From a virus, in IMG/VR virus record IMGVR_UViG_3300034103_000446, positions 1 through 64,000 of that record: a stretch of DNA of 64,000 nt. One strand, given 5' to 3'. This document shows, in pieces, positions 22,800 to 32,564 of this stretch. Each line of letters starts with the position of its first letter. Position 1 is the first letter of the stretch. A program made the position numbers and the translations under genes. The notes below the pieces were generated by a model, which searched no databases, had not been told where the DNA came from, and saw only the letters and a program-made list of their open reading frames with translations.

Positions 22800-25700
22800 T
22801 TGTTAAATCTTTCTCGGAGCCATGCCCACTCATAACTTAATTTTAGTTTGTCTGTCTTGCCATCTACTTCATTGTAATAGTCAATACCGTCTTTGGCTCC
22901 GTCAAGTGAACTCTGTGCAAACTCGCCGGTTGCCTTAGTCAGCCACACTTCTAAGCGGCTGTTGCTAATTTCAGAATCTTCTTTCTTCAATTTGATTACT
23001 TCACGGAATGCAGTACGCCATGTCGACCATTCATCAATATTGTATGTTGCTATACCAGACAATAATTCAATAGTCTCATGCGGACTATCAAGTGTAAAGT
23101 CTAGTCCATATCCTAAGTTATCTAATGTCATTTGCTTGTTGTACGCAATCATGCCCTGATGACCATATATCAAACCATTCACAGGATTCTTAGCTAAGAA
23201 CATATAGTGCTTTGGTATCTGCAATCTATCTGGTTGCCAGTTGAAGTCAAATTTAGTGTTGACTTTCAGTTTAGCAAACACAGTAAACATCCAAGGGGTG
23301 TTGCTTGCTTCTGCTGCCGCATGATATGCTTCAACACGACCATTAACTCCATCTACACGAACAATTCTGTTAGGTAGGCCCTTTGTAGCTTTCAATAGAT
23401 GTTCATAGTTCTCATCCGCACATGCCTCACCGTTACTCAAGAATACGATATCTAATGGGTTACTCTTGGCTAATCGTGATGCAGTCTTGATGTATGGATA
23501 GTCGTACAACTGTGTCTCAACATATTGCTTTGCTTCTTTAGGAACAACAATGCGTGTGCCACCGGTACTAGTAATCAATATGTTCTTTGACTCAATATCC
23601 CACAAGTTCATTGGTTCTTCTTCTACTACTACAATGTCTTTGTTGTCGCTTGTTACAAAAGTTGCATAGGGGAAATCAAAGTCCTGCATTACCGTAGCAA
23701 CATGGCTATCAAAATCAGAAACAATAACAGGAGCTGCCAATCGTTTGGTACGTTGATGCTGATTAAAATTAATCTTGTCATAATCTTTCAATGACTCCAT
23801 GTCCTTTATCAACTCACGTAACTTGTTCACATTGACCAAGAATGTGTCACCAAACTTTTGCTTGTCACTTGGGAATACATGCAACTGCTCTCTAGCAAAT
23901 GGATCACATATGTAAGTGAAGTCAAAACTCTCATAATCACATACTGTGCTTGCTATCCAAATGTAATGTTCTTTCTTCTCAGGAAGTTTAGATATTATAT
24001 TCTTAAAGGTAGTTAGGTAATCAGTATCATAAGGTACAACATTTGCTAAAGGTAAGTTAGGTGTGTTACCGTGATCAATATAGTACACATCGTACAATAC
24101 GTTAGTGGCTTTAGCAGTTCTATCCTTAATAAAGTTAAGGTTGCTCAAATGCTCAATAATCTTGATGTATTTTGTATCAGCAGAAAATGTGTCACGATTA
24201 ACTATAAAGGTTGTACCCCAATGACTCCACTGAGTACCAAACACATGAACCATCTTCATCTGCCAGGGGTTAGGATAGTAGTTGAAATCAAAGTCAGTGT
24301 AATCTAATTCGCTATTCAATATCCAGCACAATTCTGTGGTACTACGATTGATACAACGATTGATAGTATCAACCCAGCTGTTTAGATAACGAGTCTTTTG
24401 AATGTTACCAAATTTAATCTTCAATTCTTCATATCTGTGTGCTGATTCTGGGTTGCCTCTATCAACAAAGAACATGTCTGGTTTGATAAACAACCTAGAC
24501 AAGTAGCCTTCATTCAATGACGCATCTTCTACAAACTTTAAATCTTTCTTACCATCTAGATAAGACCTAGCGTTTACAAAATATGTATGAGTAGTTACTG
24601 AGTCCGGTGATCCAAACACGTGTACGTAGTCAGATTCCCATGCAACATTGATAACTTCTGGTCTCCAATCAAAGTCGAAACCAGTGTAGTCGATGTTCTT
24701 ATTCAATGCCCAGAATACTTCAGAAGAATGTTGATTAATCAAATCTTCTAAAGTAGTTTCGATGTAGTATTCAGGAACAACAACCTGATCAGGGATAGAG
24801 GTTGCTAATTCATTTTCATATGGTTTAGTTATACGTAACTTATATACAATCTCTCCAGTATGACCCGGTGTAACATACTTAGGACCATCCTTATCATCTA
24901 CCATAGTACCAAACTGATACACATACGGTGGTGCTAATTCATCAGGATGCCAGCTAAAGTCAAAATCATTTACAGCAACACCATTGGGGATGACCCAGTT
25001 AGTCTTGTCCTCTTTGCGTTTTGCTCGGATATCATCAACATACTTTATATCAGTTGCTCCGAAAACTTCGTATCTAGGTCCATTTGTCTTTTGATGCTGT
25101 GTGCCAAACTGATAGATGTATGGAGGATCGTTTGGATTAGGGATCCAACTAAAATCAAAACTTTCGGCTTGTATGTTCTTAGGTACTACCCAATTTTTTC
25201 TATTAGGGCTTAGTATTGCAACAATATCTGTCACATATTTTGTTTGCACTGCTCCGGGAACCTTGTATTCAATAGTAGGCATAATTTCAGCAGAATATTG
25301 TTTGTTGCCGAAACGATATATGTATGGTTTCTCAGTGTCATCTGGGTGCCAGCTGTAGTCAAAATCTTTGATATCGTGTTCTATCAATGTAGTGAAATTT
25401 TTCTTATCTTTCAAATGGATAGATTTGATATCACTGCAATACTTAACTGGGGTGTCGCTAGTAGCGCCTTCAGGCACATAGCGAGGGCCACCTGTCTTTT
25501 GCCATTGAGTACCAAACTGATAAATGAATAGTTCATCAGTGTCGTCTGGGTGCCATGAGAAATCAAACACCGATGAGTTTATACTAGGTGGAACAAACCA
25601 ATGCTTCTTAGAAGCTACTGACTTTGCAGTAGATTCTTCTACATATTTTACTTCAGTTGCACCTGATACAGTGTACTTTGGTCCACCTGTCTTTTGATGT

Positions 25701-28700
25701 TGTGTACCAAACTGATAGATATAGGGAGGGTCATTTGGATTTGGTTTCCAACTAAAGTCAAACTGACTTACATCTATTTTGCTCGGTACATCCCATCCAG
25801 TAAGGTCGGTAGCAAGTGTTGCCTTCACATCATTGACATACTTTATCTTTTCAGCATAAGGACTTGAACGATATTCAATCGTAGGCATCACTTCTGCAGG
25901 ATACTGTGTGTTACCAAACACATAGATGAATTCACCGTCAGTGTCATCAGGATGCCATGACCAATCAAACGATGCAACTGATAAGTTGTTTAATACATTA
26001 AATTTACTCTTAGTAGGTAATTTCTTTGATGTGATAACACGAGTATCAATGTACTTGACTGGTGCGCTTCTTTTTGCGCCCGGAGTAACATACCGAGGTC
26101 CGCCTGTCTTCTGCCACTGTGTACCGAACTGATAGATATACGGATCGTCTTCTGCATAAGGGTGCCATGAGAAATCGAAATCAGATTCATCAATGTCAAC
26201 CGGAACTTCCCAGTTAGTTTTGTTAGGCAACGCTTTTGCACTAGGTGAATCCATGTACTTAGTTGCAATTGCGCCATCCATCTTGTATACAGGTCCACCA
26301 CTCAATGCCCATTGAGTAGCAAAATGATAGTTGTACGGAGGGCTAGTACTGTCAGGATGCCAGCTAAAGTCAAAATCAGTTACATCAATGTTCTCAGGTA
26401 ATGTCCACTTGTCATGATCCGGCAATGCTTTTACTTTTTGTGTGGTGACATACTTGACTTCGGTGGCATCGGGAACGATATATCGAGGTCCACCTGTCTT
26501 CTGCCATTGTGTACTGAATTCGTATATGAACGCAGGATCTTTTGGATTGGGTTTCCAACTAAAGTCAAAGCCAGTTGTATCTACACTAGCAGGCACTTCC
26601 CAGTTAGTCATATCAACATCAAGTACAGCAATAACATCAGACACATATTTGATTTGTTTTGCACCCGGAACTTTGTATTCTACAGTAGGCATTATCTCAG
26701 CAGGATGCTGAGTGTTGCCGAACACATAGATATATGGCTCATCGGTTTCATCCGGATGCCACGACCAATCAAACTCTTTAATCTTATAGTTATTGAGTAT
26801 TGCAAAGTTTTTCTTATTCGGTAATCTTTTAGATTTTAAAATACGAGTATCTATATACTTTACAGGGCTAGAAGGAATAACGCCCGGTGTTACATACTTT
26901 GGTCCGCCTGTCTTCTGCCACTGTGTACCGAACTGATAGATGTAGGGCTGATCTTCTACATACGGATGCCATGAGAAATCAAAGTCACTAACATCAACAT
27001 GTTCAGGTACTTCCCAATTGTCTTTGTTCTCCAACGCAATAGCACTTGGTTCTTCCAAGTACTTAGTTTCAACAGCGCCGGGTACAGTGTATATCGGTCC
27101 ACCTGTCAATGCCCATTGAGTAGCAAAGTGATATATGTATGCAGGACTTGTATCATCTGGATGCCAACTAAAATCAAATCCAGTCACATCAATATGAGTA
27201 GGAATAGTCCAGTTGTTCTGATTAGGTAACGCTTTTACTTTTTGAGTTGACACATACTTAACTTCATCAGCACCGGGTACTACGTATCTAGGTCCACCTG
27301 TTTTCTGCCATTGTGTACCGAACTGATAAATGAACGCAGGATCTTTTGGATTAGGTTTCCAGCTAAAGTCAAAATCTGTAGTGTCAATATCATCAGGTAC
27401 TTCCCAGTTAGTCATATCAACATCAAGTACCGCCATGATATTGTTGACATACTTGATTTGCTTTGCGCCAGGAACCACGTATTCTATGGTAGGCATTATT
27501 TCAGCAGGATGTTGATTATTACCAAATACATATATGTAGGGCTCATCAGTTTCATCTGGATGCCAGGTGAAGTCAAACTCTTTAATCTTGTAGTTGTTTA
27601 ATATTGCAAAGTTTTTCTTACTTGGCTTTCTAATAGCCTTTAAAATACGAGTGTCGATATACTTGACAGGACTAGAAGGAATCACTCCAGGTGTTATATA
27701 CTTCGGTCCACCTGTCTTTTGATGTTGTGTGCCGAACTGGTACACATATGGTTGATCTTCTACATATGGATGCCAGCTAAAGTCAAAACTATCTGCATCA
27801 ATCTCATTCGGTACTTTCCAGTTGTCTTTGTTCTCTAACGCAATAGCACTTGGTTCTTCTAAGTACTTTGTCTCGGATGCGCCTGGTACTGTGTACACCG
27901 GTCCGCCAGTCAATGCCCACTGAGTGGCAAAGTGATAGATATAGGGAGGACTTGTATCGTCAGGGTGCCAACTAAAATCAAAGTCAGTAGTATCTACGTA
28001 GCTAGGTACTGTCCAATTATCCTTAGTAGGTAGTGCGGTTACTTGATGTGTTGACACATACTTAACTTCATCGGCGTCAGGTACTACATAACGAGGGCCG
28101 CCTGTCTTTTGATGCTGTGTGCCAAATTGATAAATGAATGCCGGGTCTTTGGGATTAGGTCTCCAACTGAAATCAAAGGTAGATGTATCTGTATTGTCAG
28201 GCACTTCCCAGTTAGTCATATCAACGTCAAGTACAGCAATAACATCAGACACATACTTTATCTGTGTTGCACCAGGTACTACGTACTCAATAGTAGGCAT
28301 AATCTCGGCTGGATGCTGGTTATTACCGAATACATATATGTACGGCTCATCTGTGTCATCTGGATGCCATGACCAATCAAAATCTTTGATTTTGTAATTG
28401 TTTAATATTGCAAAATTCTTCTTGCTAGGTTTTCTGATAGATCGTATGATACGAGTATCAATATACTTAACTGGACTAGAAGGCAGTGATCCAGGGGTTA
28501 AATATCTAGGACCACCTGTCTTTTGATGTTGAGTACCAAACTGATAGATGTAGGGCTGATCTTCTACATATGGATGCCATGAGAAATCAAATGCATCACT
28601 GTCTATATAAGATGGAATTTCCCAATTGTCTTTATTTGGTAATGCGATAGCACTAGGCTCATCTAAGTATTTTGTTTCAACAGCATCAGGACAAGTATAT

Positions 28701-30949
28701 ATCGGTCCACCTGTTAATGCCCACTGAGTAGCAAAGTGATAGATATACGGCGGGCTTGTTCTGTCTGGATGCCATGAGAAATCAAAACCAGTCACATCAC
28801 AATTAACGGGAATAGTCCAGTTACTGTCTGAAACTAATGCTTTTACTTTTTGTGAGTCAACATACTTAACTTCAAATGCGTCCTGCACAATATAACGAGG
28901 ACCGCCTGTTTTCTGCCATTGAGTACCAAACTCATATATAAATGCCGGCTCTTTTGGATTGGGTTTCCAACTAAAGTCAAAACCATCACAATCAATATCG
29001 TCAGGTACTTCCCAGTTAGTCATATCAACATCTAAGGTTGCTATAACATTGTTAACATACTTGATTTGTTTTGCGCCGGGCATTGAGTATTCAATGGTAG
29101 GCATAATTTCTGCTGGATATAGATTGTTTCCAAATACATAGATATATGGCTCATCAGTATCATCTGGATGCCATGACCAATCAAAGTCTTTGATTTTGTA
29201 GTTGTTTAATATTGCAAAGTTTTTCTTATTTGATAGGCGCTTTGCTTTTATAACACGAGTGTCAATATATTTAATAGCACTATTCTTATGAATCCCGGGC
29301 GTTTTATAAATCGGGCCGCCTGTCTTCTGATGCTGTGTACCGAACTGATAAATGTAGGGCTCGTCCTGCGCATATGGATGCCATGAGAAATCAAATGCAT
29401 CACTGTCAATATAATCAGGTACTTCCCAATTGTCTTTATTTGGTAGTGCAATAGCACTTGGATGTTCAACATACTTAATTTCTGTTGCACCTTCCATGTG
29501 GTATATAGGGCCACCAGTTAATGCCCATTGGGTAGCAAAATGATATGTGTATGATGGACTAGTGCTATCAGGATGCCAACTAAAATCAAAGCCAGTTACA
29601 TCACAATTAGTAGGAATAGTCCATCCGTCGGTATTGGCCAATGCTTTGACTTTTTGAAATTCTATGTACTTAACTTCCGTTGCACCTTCGACTACATAAC
29701 GAGGTCCACCTGTTTTCTGCCATTGAGTGCCAAACTCGTATATAAATGCAGGGTCTGCTGGGCTAGGTTCCCAACTAAAATCAAAGCCAGTCGTGTCTAC
29801 ATTAGCAGGCACTTCCCAATTGTCCATGCATGGTTTGCGCTTTGATCTAGCTTCCATGAACTTGTATTCTGTAGCACCTTCTACTACATACTGAATACTA
29901 ACTTTATCTTCAGGCTTGTTCCATTGATTACCCCATGCATAAATGTATGGAGGGGCAGTTGGATTAGGTACCCAACTATAATCAATGCTGTCAGCTTTCT
30001 CTAAATGCTCAAACTTTTCTGCATGGGCGCTTAACTTAGCTTTCATATCATGCAGGTATTTTCTTTCAGTAGCATTTGGCATGTGATACTCAATTGTCGG
30101 CATCACTCCGGCTTCGTATTGCTCATTACCAAATACATATATGAAGTCAGGTTCTCTAGGATCAGGTCTCCAGCAGAAATCAAAAGTTGTTTTATCTACA
30201 TCATGTATGATATCCCACTGATCCCATTCAGGCAACACCGGAACAAGTTCATTCATGTATTTCTTTTCAGTTGCTCCCGGTACATGATATTCTAGTGTTG
30301 CTTTCAGCTTACCATCTACATATTTGTTACCCCATACATATATGAATGGAGGATCCATTGGATCAGGTCTCCAACTCATATCCCATCGGATCCTGTCTAC
30401 TTTTTGAACCTCAACGATGCTATTCCAATTAGGCAATAACTCTACTATAGTGTTCATGTATTTTATATCAGTTGCTCCTGGCACGTGATATTCTAAACAG
30501 GTGCTTAATTCTGCAGGTGCATACTTAGAACCCCATCTATAAATGAATGGAGGGTCTGTTGGATCAGGATGCCAACTAAAGTCCCACTTTTCTACGTTGA
30601 TGTTTTCTAGTATCTTCCAATTGTCAGATACTATGTTCTTTCTTTTGAGAGGCTCAACATCACACCGATACACAATAACATCACTCTTGTTATTTGCGCA
30701 CAGCCACGTGCCGCTATCTTTTTGATGGAGACTAGGCCACACATTGTTGTGATCTTCTGCCCAAACATCACTGTCAGGTAAAAACTCAAAATCAAAATCC
30801 CAATCAAAGTTAGTATAGTCACAGAATTCGTTGATGATCCAAAAGTGTTCTGTTGTTGCTTTTTTTCTAGCGTCTACTAAATTTTTAGCAGGTTGTTCTT
30901 TTGGATGGACATTCGGCTTAGTGCCGAAATAAAAAACATCTCTTAGCAT
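22796..30949 (-). CDS. Giant 2717-aa modular repeat protein with C-terminal GT-A-like region
   Basis: An N-terminal unit (FYFGTKPNVHPKEQP, then FWIINEFCDYTNFDWDF) is followed by about 29 modules of 60-70 residues. Each module carries FDFSWxPD, a PPYIYxFG strand and a GATExKYxE end. Three degenerate modules follow (about residues 1950-2330). Residues about 2495-2717 resemble a phage GT-A glycosyltransferase domain (VRVDGVNGRVEAYHAAAE, FDFNWQPDR, NPVNGLIYGHQGMIAYNK). Modules 5-24 are organised as five copies of an A-B-C-D set. The modules look like copies of the strand pair that follows the DxD site of the GT domain. No signal peptide, no membrane segment. Carbohydrate binding is the best guess. 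Confidence 0.85.
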   Translation of the reverse strand: MLRDVFYFGTKPNVHPKEQPAKNLVDARKKATTEHFWIINEFCDYTNFDWDFDFEFLPDSDVWAEDHNNVWPSLHQKDSGTWLCANNKSDVIVYRCDVEPLKRKNIVSDNWKILENINVEKWDFSWHPDPTDPPFIYRWGSKYAPAELSTCLEYHVPGATDIKYMNTIVELLPNWNSIVEVQKVDRIRWDMSWRPDPMDPPFIYVWGNKYVDGKLKATLEYHVPGATEKKYMNELVPVLPEWDQWDIIHDVDKTTFDFCWRPDPREPDFIYVFGNEQYEAGVMPTIEYHMPNATERKYLHDMKAKLSAHAEKFEHLEKADSIDYSWVPNPTAPPYIYAWGNQWNKPEDKVSIQYVVEGATEYKFMEARSKRKPCMDNWEVPANVDTTGFDFSWEPSPADPAFIYEFGTQWQKTGGPRYVVEGATEVKYIEFQKVKALANTDGWTIPTNCDVTGFDFSWHPDSTSPSYTYHFATQWALTGGPIYHMEGATEIKYVEHPSAIALPNKDNWEVPDYIDSDAFDFSWHPYAQDEPYIYQFGTQHQKTGGPIYKTPGIHKNSAIKYIDTRVIKAKRLSNKKNFAILNNYKIKDFDWSWHPDDTDEPYIYVFGNNLYPAEIMPTIEYSMPGAKQIKYVNNVIATLDVDMTNWEVPDDIDCDGFDFSWKPNPKEPAFIYEFGTQWQKTGGPRYIVQDAFEVKYVDSQKVKALVSDSNWTIPVNCDVTGFDFSWHPDRTSPPYIYHFATQWALTGGPIYTCPDAVETKYLDEPSAIALPNKDNWEIPSYIDSDAFDFSWHPYVEDQPYIYQFGTQHQKTGGPRYLTPGSLPSSPVKYIDTRIIRSIRKPSKKNFAILNNYKIKDFDWSWHPDDTDEPYIYVFGNNQHPAEIMPTIEYVVPGATQIKYVSDVIAVLDVDMTNWEVPDNTDTSTFDFSWRPNPKDPAFIYQFGTQHQKTGGPRYVVPDADEVKYVSTHQVTALPTKDNWTVPSYVDTTDFDFSWHPDDTSPPYIYHFATQWALTGGPVYTVPGASETKYLEEPSAIALENKDNWKVPNEIDADSFDFSWHPYVEDQPYVYQFGTQHQKTGGPKYITPGVIPSSPVKYIDTRILKAIRKPSKKNFAILNNYKIKEFDFTWHPDETDEPYIYVFGNNQHPAEIMPTIEYVVPGAKQIKYVNNIMAVLDVDMTNWEVPDDIDTTDFDFSWKPNPKDPAFIYQFGTQWQKTGGPRYVVPGADEVKYVSTQKVKALPNQNNWTIPTHIDVTGFDFSWHPDDTSPAYIYHFATQWALTGGPIYTVPGAVETKYLEEPSAIALENKDNWEVPEHVDVSDFDFSWHPYVEDQPYIYQFGTQWQKTGGPKYVTPGVIPSSPVKYIDTRILKSKRLPNKKNFAILNNYKIKEFDWSWHPDETDEPYIYVFGNTQHPAEIMPTVEYKVPGAKQIKYVSDVIAVLDVDMTNWEVPASVDTTGFDFSWKPNPKDPAFIYEFSTQWQKTGGPRYIVPDATEVKYVTTQKVKALPDHDKWTLPENIDVTDFDFSWHPDSTSPPYNYHFATQWALSGGPVYKMDGAIATKYMDSPSAKALPNKTNWEVPVDIDESDFDFSWHPYAEDDPYIYQFGTQWQKTGGPRYVTPGAKRSAPVKYIDTRVITSKKLPTKSKFNVLNNLSVASFDWSWHPDDTDGEFIYVFGNTQYPAEVMPTIEYRSSPYAEKIKYVNDVKATLATDLTGWDVPSKIDVSQFDFSWKPNPNDPPYIYQFGTQHQKTGGPKYTVSGATEVKYVEESTAKSVASKKHWFVPPSINSSVFDFSWHPDDTDELFIYQFGTQWQKTGGPRYVPEGATSDTPVKYCSDIKSIHLKDKKNFTTLIEHDIKDFDYSWHPDDTEKPYIYRFGNKQYSAEIMPTIEYKVPGAVQTKYVTDIVAILSPNRKNWVVPKNIQAESFDFSWIPNPNDPPYIYQFGTQHQKTNGPRYEVFGATDIKYVDDIRAKRKEDKTNWVIPNGVAVNDFDFSWHPDELAPPYVYQFGTMVDDKDGPKYVTPGHTGEIVYKLRITKPYENELATSIPDQVVVPEYYIETTLEDLINQHSSEVFWALNKNIDYTGFDFDWRPEVINVAWESDYVHVFGSPDSVTTHTYFVNARSYLDGKKDLKFVEDASLNEGYLSRLFIKPDMFFVDRGNPESAHRYEELKIKFGNIQKTRYLNSWVDTINRCINRSTTELCWILNSELDYTDFDFNYYPNPWQMKMVHVFGTQWSHWGTTFIVNRDTFSADTKYIKIIEHLSNLNFIKDRTAKATNVLYDVYYIDHGNTPNLPLANVVPYDTDYLTTFKNIISKLPEKKEHYIWIASTVCDYESFDFTYICDPFAREQLHVFPSDKQKFGDTFLVNVNKLRELIKDMESLKDYDKINFNQHQRTKRLAAPVIVSDFDSHVATVMQDFDFPYATFVTSDNKDIVVVEEEPMNLWDIESKNILITSTGGTRIVVPKEAKQYVETQLYDYPYIKTASRLAKSNPLDIVFLSNGEACADENYEHLLKATKGLPNRIVRVDGVNGRVEAYHAAAEASNTPWMFTVFAKLKVNTKFDFNWQPDRLQIPKHYMFLAKNPVNGLIYGHQGMIAYNKQMTLDNLGYGLDFTLDSPHETIELLSGIATYNIDEWSTWRTAFREVIKLKKEDSEISNSRLEVWLTKATGEFAQSSLDGAKDGIDYYNEVDGKTDKLKLSYEWAWLRERFNK
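25763..29785 (-). repeat. Higher-order tandem repeat inside the giant gene (5 x about 804 bp)
   Basis: The A-type module starts at 29785, 28981, 28177, 27373 and 26569, four exact steps of 804 bp (268 residues = 4 modules of 67); the fifth copy is 807 bp. B-type modules (FATQWALTGGP) repeat at the same spacing (29524, 28720, 27916, 27112, 26308). DNA copies differ at many synonymous sites while protein is conserved. Confidence 0.9.
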
Positions 30950-32428
30950 TTATGATATCACTTTAACATTGTACAATTTTTCGAATCTATCGGCATCAAG
31001 TCTATCATTGACCATTGGCTCACCTCTGATATTAAGGGAGGTATTTAACAGTATAGGGCATCCAGTCAAGACATACCACTTTTCGAGTAGTTCTCTGACT
31101 CCGCTTCCATCTTTCGGCACAGTTTGAACACGACTAGTCCCGTCATGATGAACGATAGCAGGAAATAAGTCAGGATGCCTGCAACGAGCGATGACTTGCA
31201 TATACCTACTGTCACTCCAATTACGAGGCATGTCAAAATAATTATGAACATGCTCCTCCAAAATAATGGGCGCAAATGGTCTGAATTTTTGTCTGCGTTT
31301 AATTTCATTTACAGTATCCTTTATTGTATCACCTCTGGGGTCTGCAAGCAATGACCTATTACCCAATGCACGTGGACCGAACTCTGCACGACCTGAGGCT
31401 ACACCTACTATTTTAGTCTTAACTAGTTCGTCAATGATACGATTACTGGGATAATTGCCTGGAATGTCATGCCCTAAGAAAGCATCTACCCAGTTCAACT
31501 TCTTACCGTAGCCCAACGCAGCAGCACCTAAACTAGAACCACAGTCACCTGGATTAGGTACTATCCACATATCATTGAAGTAGTCACCTAAGTTTCTATT
31601 TGCTAGACAGTTAAGTGCGACTCCGCCTCCATATACTAAGTTGCGACTCTTGCCTAACATACGGGCTTTTGCCATGACGGTGTTAATTAGATATTCTACT
31701 AATGCCTGGGCACTGGCGGCAACGTCCATTTCATTAGCGCCTTCTAAAAAGTTTTCAGGGACACCAATGTGTAGGTTTTCTTTGAAATCTATTTTGGTGC
31801 TATTTTCTAACAACTTAGATTCAATGGTATTAAAATGTATAGGTTTACCGTACGCAGCCATACCCATTAGAATGTATTCTTCATCTAGTGGACGTAGACC
31901 AACGTGCTGAGTCATTGCACTATAATATAAACCAATACTGTGTGGATATTTTTTAGTCCAAAGTTTCTTGTATTGGGCATAGCCATTTTCATCGTACCAA
32001 GCATCCCATATAGAGATACAATCGATCTCACCGATAGCATCAATTACTACAACCGTAGCATCATTGTATGGACTTGTTTGAAAGCCGGCAGCGGCATGAC
32101 TTAAATGATGATTGTGTGTAACGACTTTTGGGTTGTTAAACACATCGAGAATAGATTTACCTATACGCATTTTAGCGGTACGTAAATCTAATTTTTGTCC
32201 TGCTCGTAATTGTCGTAATGCAGTCATCCAAGGACGTTCATAATAATGAATTTCACATTCATCAGTTAGAGTCTTGGCTGCGTCTATTGCCAATCCAGAG
32301 CATAATTCAGCGTCATGCTTTTGCTTGCTATAACGCTCACTATGACCTGCAAATAAAATGTTGCCATTCGAATCCACAACAGAGATACCGGCGTCATGGA
32401 AGCCGTTGCTTATTCCTACGTAGTTCAT
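30950..32428 (-). CDS. NodU/CmcH-family carbamoyltransferase
   Basis: This 492-residue enzyme has the N-terminal Kae1-like domain: GISNGFHDAGISVVD, metal site HNHHLSHAAAGF, and IDAIGE. The YrdC-like C-terminal domain includes YGGGVALNCLANRN, GDCGSSLGAAALGYG and SGRAEFGPRALGNRSLLADP. It transfers carbamoyl from carbamoyl phosphate to a hydroxyl, as in nodulation factor, cephamycin and tobramycin pathways. It lies 1 bp before the giant repeat gene. Likely it decorates a sugar made by neighbouring genes. Length is typical of, or slightly below, the family. Confidence 0.93.
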   Translation of the reverse strand: MNYVGISNGFHDAGISVVDSNGNILFAGHSERYSKQKHDAELCSGLAIDAAKTLTDECEIHYYERPWMTALRQLRAGQKLDLRTAKMRIGKSILDVFNNPKVVTHNHHLSHAAAGFQTSPYNDATVVVIDAIGEIDCISIWDAWYDENGYAQYKKLWTKKYPHSIGLYYSAMTQHVGLRPLDEEYILMGMAAYGKPIHFNTIESKLLENSTKIDFKENLHIGVPENFLEGANEMDVAASAQALVEYLINTVMAKARMLGKSRNLVYGGGVALNCLANRNLGDYFNDMWIVPNPGDCGSSLGAAALGYGKKLNWVDAFLGHDIPGNYPSNRIIDELVKTKIVGVASGRAEFGPRALGNRSLLADPRGDTIKDTVNEIKRRQKFRPFAPIILEEHVHNYFDMPRNWSDSRYMQVIARCRHPDLFPAIVHHDGTSRVQTVPKDGSGVRELLEKWYVLTGCPILLNTSLNIRGEPMVNDRLDADRFEKLYNVKVIS

Positions 32429-32433
32429 TCAAA

Positions 32434-32532
32434 TCACTTGTAGATAAATGGGTCACGTTTACGTAGTTCTTTGATGCGTTTGCGATATTTGTATTCTTTG
32501 ACTAGGTTTTTGAAAAATCTGATTATAAACAT
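32434..32532 (-). CDS. Small basic conserved phage protein (32 aa)
   Basis: ATG at 32532 has AAGGAG five bases upstream and a perfect TATAAATA box 22 bp upstream. The chain (MFIIRFFKNLVKEYKYRKR..) is basic and ends RKRDPFIYK, an ending familiar from tiny proteins in T4-like phages. It ends 5 bp before the carbamoyltransferase start. Function is unknown, perhaps membrane-associated. Confidence 0.75.
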   Translation of the reverse strand: MFIIRFFKNLVKEYKYRKRIKELRKRDPFIYK

Positions 32533-32554
32533 AGGAGCTCCTTAAATTCCTATG

Positions 32555-32562
32555 TATTTATA
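32555..32562 (-). promoter_or_regulatory. Late promoter box TATAAATA
   Basis: A perfect TATAAATA on the minus strand precedes the 32-residue gene and, behind it, the carbamoyltransferase and giant repeat genes. Confidence 0.75.
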
Positions 32563-32564
32563 AC

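Noticed and set aside
22796-30949. CRISPR array or short direct repeats
   Set aside because: The repeated DNA is a coding repeat with a 201-bp module and 804-bp superunit, in frame, with no spacers.
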